From: Caulobacter sp.
GTDB taxonomy: Bacteria; Pseudomonadota; Alphaproteobacteria; Caulobacterales; Caulobacteraceae
Reading direction: 5' to 3'
Assembly (NCBI GenBank): GCA_014378155.1
Contig: JACMOF010000282.1
Span: forward strand, 1 to 6,932
DNA: 6,932 nucleotides
In this document: positions 4,846 to 6,932 of the stretch, piece after piece
Position numbering within the stretch: position 1 is the first letter of the stretch
Layout of the letters: each line of letters begins with the position of its first letter
Notes under the pieces: generated by a model
Database searches by the model: none
What the model was told of the DNA's origin: nothing
Seen by the model: only the letters and a program-made list of their open reading frames with translations
Made by a program: the position numbers and the translations under genes

Positions 4846-5669
4846 CCGCCTTGAAGATGTCGCCCCCCATCGGGACCACGATCCACCGTCGCACCCTCCT
4901 CGCCGTCGTCGGCTCAAGCCTGCTGCCTGCCTGCGCGCGCGCCGCGCTGAGCGACCCCTGGCTCGCCTATGAGCGCCGCCTGCGGACTCAGTTGGCCCAG
5001 CGACGCGGCGACTTCGATCCAGATTTCGAACAGGACCTGGCCGATCTGGGCGACATCTTTCGGCGCGCTCGAGGCCTGCGAAACCTGACGCCCGATCCCG
5101 GCCTGATCCTGGCGGCCCGGGCCCATGCCGCTGACGTGGCCCGCACCGGCGTGTTCGACCACATGACCCCCGAGGGTTTCGGACCTGCGGCCCGCGTCGG
5201 CCTGCTGGCCCGCGACCTGATCGGCGCCCCGGCCGAGAACATCGCCGAGCGGCTCAACGCCATTGGGCCAGTGCGTCCCGACCAGATCATGGGCCAGTGG
5301 AAGACCAGCCCCGGCCACCGCGCCAACCTGCTGGCCACGGGCTTCACCCATGTGGGCTACGGCGTGCTTCGCCGGGGGGCCGAGGTGATTGCCGTGGGCG
5401 CCTATGCCGAGGTCTCGGCCCGGCTGGCTGGCCCTGCCCCGCTACGGGTGTCGTCCGTGGACGCCATCGGCGAGGCCCTGGCCCGCGCCACCCCGCGCAT
5501 CGATCAGTTCTCGGTGTCGGAGCCGGGCGCCGAGCCCCTGATCGAGACCTATCTCGAAGGCCCTGGCCCCCAAGCCCTGCCGCCGGGCGCCTGGCAACTG
5601 CGCCCGCACCTTTCGACCGGGGAACACAAGTATCAGGTCGCCTGGGGGCCGGTGTTCGTGTTGGGGTGA
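4836..5669 (+). CDS. Exported CAP/SCP-domain protein (YkwD-like)
   Basis: The 277-residue protein carries a CAP (cysteine-rich secretory/SCP) domain at about residues 85-195. Recognisable blocks are ARAHAADVA (94-102), FDHMTPEG (107-114), AENIAE (133-138) and MGQWKTSPGHRANLLA (152-167), including the conserved His109, Glu134 and His161 typical of the domain's cavity. Bacterial CAP proteins are mostly extracytoplasmic and their activities are poorly defined. The N-terminus has a twin-arginine segment HRRTLL (17-22), a hydrophobic core, and LPAC (30-33) resembling a lipobox, followed by ARAA, a possible signal peptidase I site. Export is likely, with Tat route and lipidation both possible. The last 75 residues show no domain I recognise. 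ATG at 4836 gives the longest form; ATG at 4857 (residue 8) would still keep the signal peptide. Neither has a clear Shine-Dalgarno, so the start is uncertain. A palindromic element follows the stop. Confidence 0.87.
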   Translation: MLSTALKMSPPIGTTIHRRTLLAVVGSSLLPACARAALSDPWLAYERRLRTQLAQRRGDFDPDFEQDLADLGDIFRRARGLRNLTPDPGLILAARAHAADVARTGVFDHMTPEGFGPAARVGLLARDLIGAPAENIAERLNAIGPVRPDQIMGQWKTSPGHRANLLATGFTHVGYGVLRRGAEVIAVGAYAEVSARLAGPAPLRVSSVDAIGEALARATPRIDQFSVSEPGAEPLIETYLEGPGPQALPPGAWQLRPHLSTGEHKYQVAWGPVFVLG

Positions 5670-5680
5670 GATTCCAAATT

Positions 5681-5712
5681 CCGCTCATCCCGGCCAATGC
5701 CAGGATGAGCGG
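5681..5712. repeat. Palindromic intergenic element downstream of the CAP-domain gene
   Basis: CCGCTCATCC (5681-5690) pairs perfectly with GGATGAGCGG (5703-5712). Inside, GGC (5692-5694) pairs with GCC (5699-5701) around a CAAT loop, with one C/A mismatch at 5691/5702. The CTCATCCCGGC...GGATGAG design is like short palindromic intergenic repeats widespread in proteobacteria. It begins 11 bases after the CAP-domain stop and may end that transcript, but only scattered T residues follow, so it is not a textbook intrinsic terminator. Confidence 0.65.
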
Positions 5713-5732
5713 TTGAATGGGTTTGGTGGACG

Positions 5733-5762
5733 AAAAACGGCGAGCCCCCGCGAGCCCGCCGT
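5733..5762 (-). terminator. Intrinsic terminator of ilvC
   Basis: On the minus strand, ACGGCGGGCTC pairs with the GGCTCGCCGT region through six Watson-Crick pairs at the base and further pairs with G-U wobbles above. The loop is GC-rich, and TTTTT (complement of 5733-5737) follows immediately. The hairpin spans 5737-5762 and starts 28 bases beyond the ilvC stop. Hairpin plus T-tract is the classical Rho-independent design for leftward transcription only. Confidence 0.75.
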
Positions 5763-5789
5763 CTGACGTTTCAGCGATGGCGCAAAAGC

Positions 5790-6833
<1,044 letters not shown>

Positions 6834-6874
6834 TCAGGCCGTCCCGCGCAACGGCGGAGCGACAAAGGCCGGGC

Positions 6875-6903
6875 GTTTGAGCGTTTTTTTGCCGTTTCGT
6901 CAA
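6875..6903 (-). promoter_or_regulatory. ilvC: Caulobacter-type housekeeping promoter of ilvC
   Basis: On the minus strand, TTGACG (6903-6898) is followed after 15 bases by GCTCAAAC (6882-6875). This matches the known Caulobacter crescentus biosynthetic/housekeeping promoter pattern TTGACGS-N10-14-GCTANAWC at all six -35 bases and seven of eight -10 bases. The position after TTGACG is A rather than G/C, and the spacer contains seven consecutive A residues. Transcription would start near 6868, giving a leader of about 60 bases before the ATG at 6809. Confidence 0.7.
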
Positions 6904-6932
6904 GGCGATGACGGCAGAACGTTGTGACCTTA

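Overview
The window is high-GC bacterial chromosome. Nothing in it points to phage, plasmid or transposon. The gene set and signals suggest an alphaproteobacterium of the Caulobacter/Phenylobacterium type: a long-chain polyprenyl diphosphate synthase divergent from a TrmN6-like methyltransferase, a class I IlvC, a promoter matching the Caulobacter housekeeping pattern (TTGACG then GCTxxAxC), and short GC-rich palindromic intergenic repeats. This placement is inference; no rRNA or marker gene is present.

Left part (1-1469): a 15-residue tail of an unknown plus-strand gene shares its CTAG stop region with a convergent YccF-type membrane protein gene (45-446, minus). A 168-bp divergent gap follows, then an FkbM-family methyltransferase (615-1469, plus).

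Middle (1480-4106): a two-gene minus-strand operon made of a polyprenyl diphosphate synthase (2082-3092) and a membrane protein of unknown function (1480-2082), coupled through a TGATG stop/start. Divergent from it is a class I SAM methyltransferase of the COG4123/TrmN6 type (3225-4106). Its SAM-binding motif I is present twice because of an in-frame 111-nt tandem duplication. The upstream copy is smeared: most of its differences replace a base with the one or two positions before it. That resembles a low-quality read built into the assembly more than evolved sequence. This is the most unusual feature of the window.

Right part (4107-6932): a composite inverted repeat (4112-4232) lies between convergent gene ends. 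A nucleoside 2-deoxyribosyltransferase-like gene (4246-4809, minus) diverges from a secreted CAP/SCP-domain protein (4836-5669, plus) across only 26 bp. A perfect 16-bp palindrome sits on the first gene's start codon, and a candidate promoter is placed so that its mRNA could be leaderless. A palindromic element and an intrinsic terminator then separate the CAP gene from ilvC (5790-6809, minus), which has a good Shine-Dalgarno site and a Caulobacter-type promoter.

The genes are mostly housekeeping (isoprenoid/quinone side chain, branched-chain amino acids, RNA modification, nucleotide metabolism) and do not form one pathway. I found no convincing new defence, mobile or biosynthetic system. The best leads are the smeared duplication, the start-site architecture of the deoxyribosyltransferase-like gene, and its missing acidic residue.
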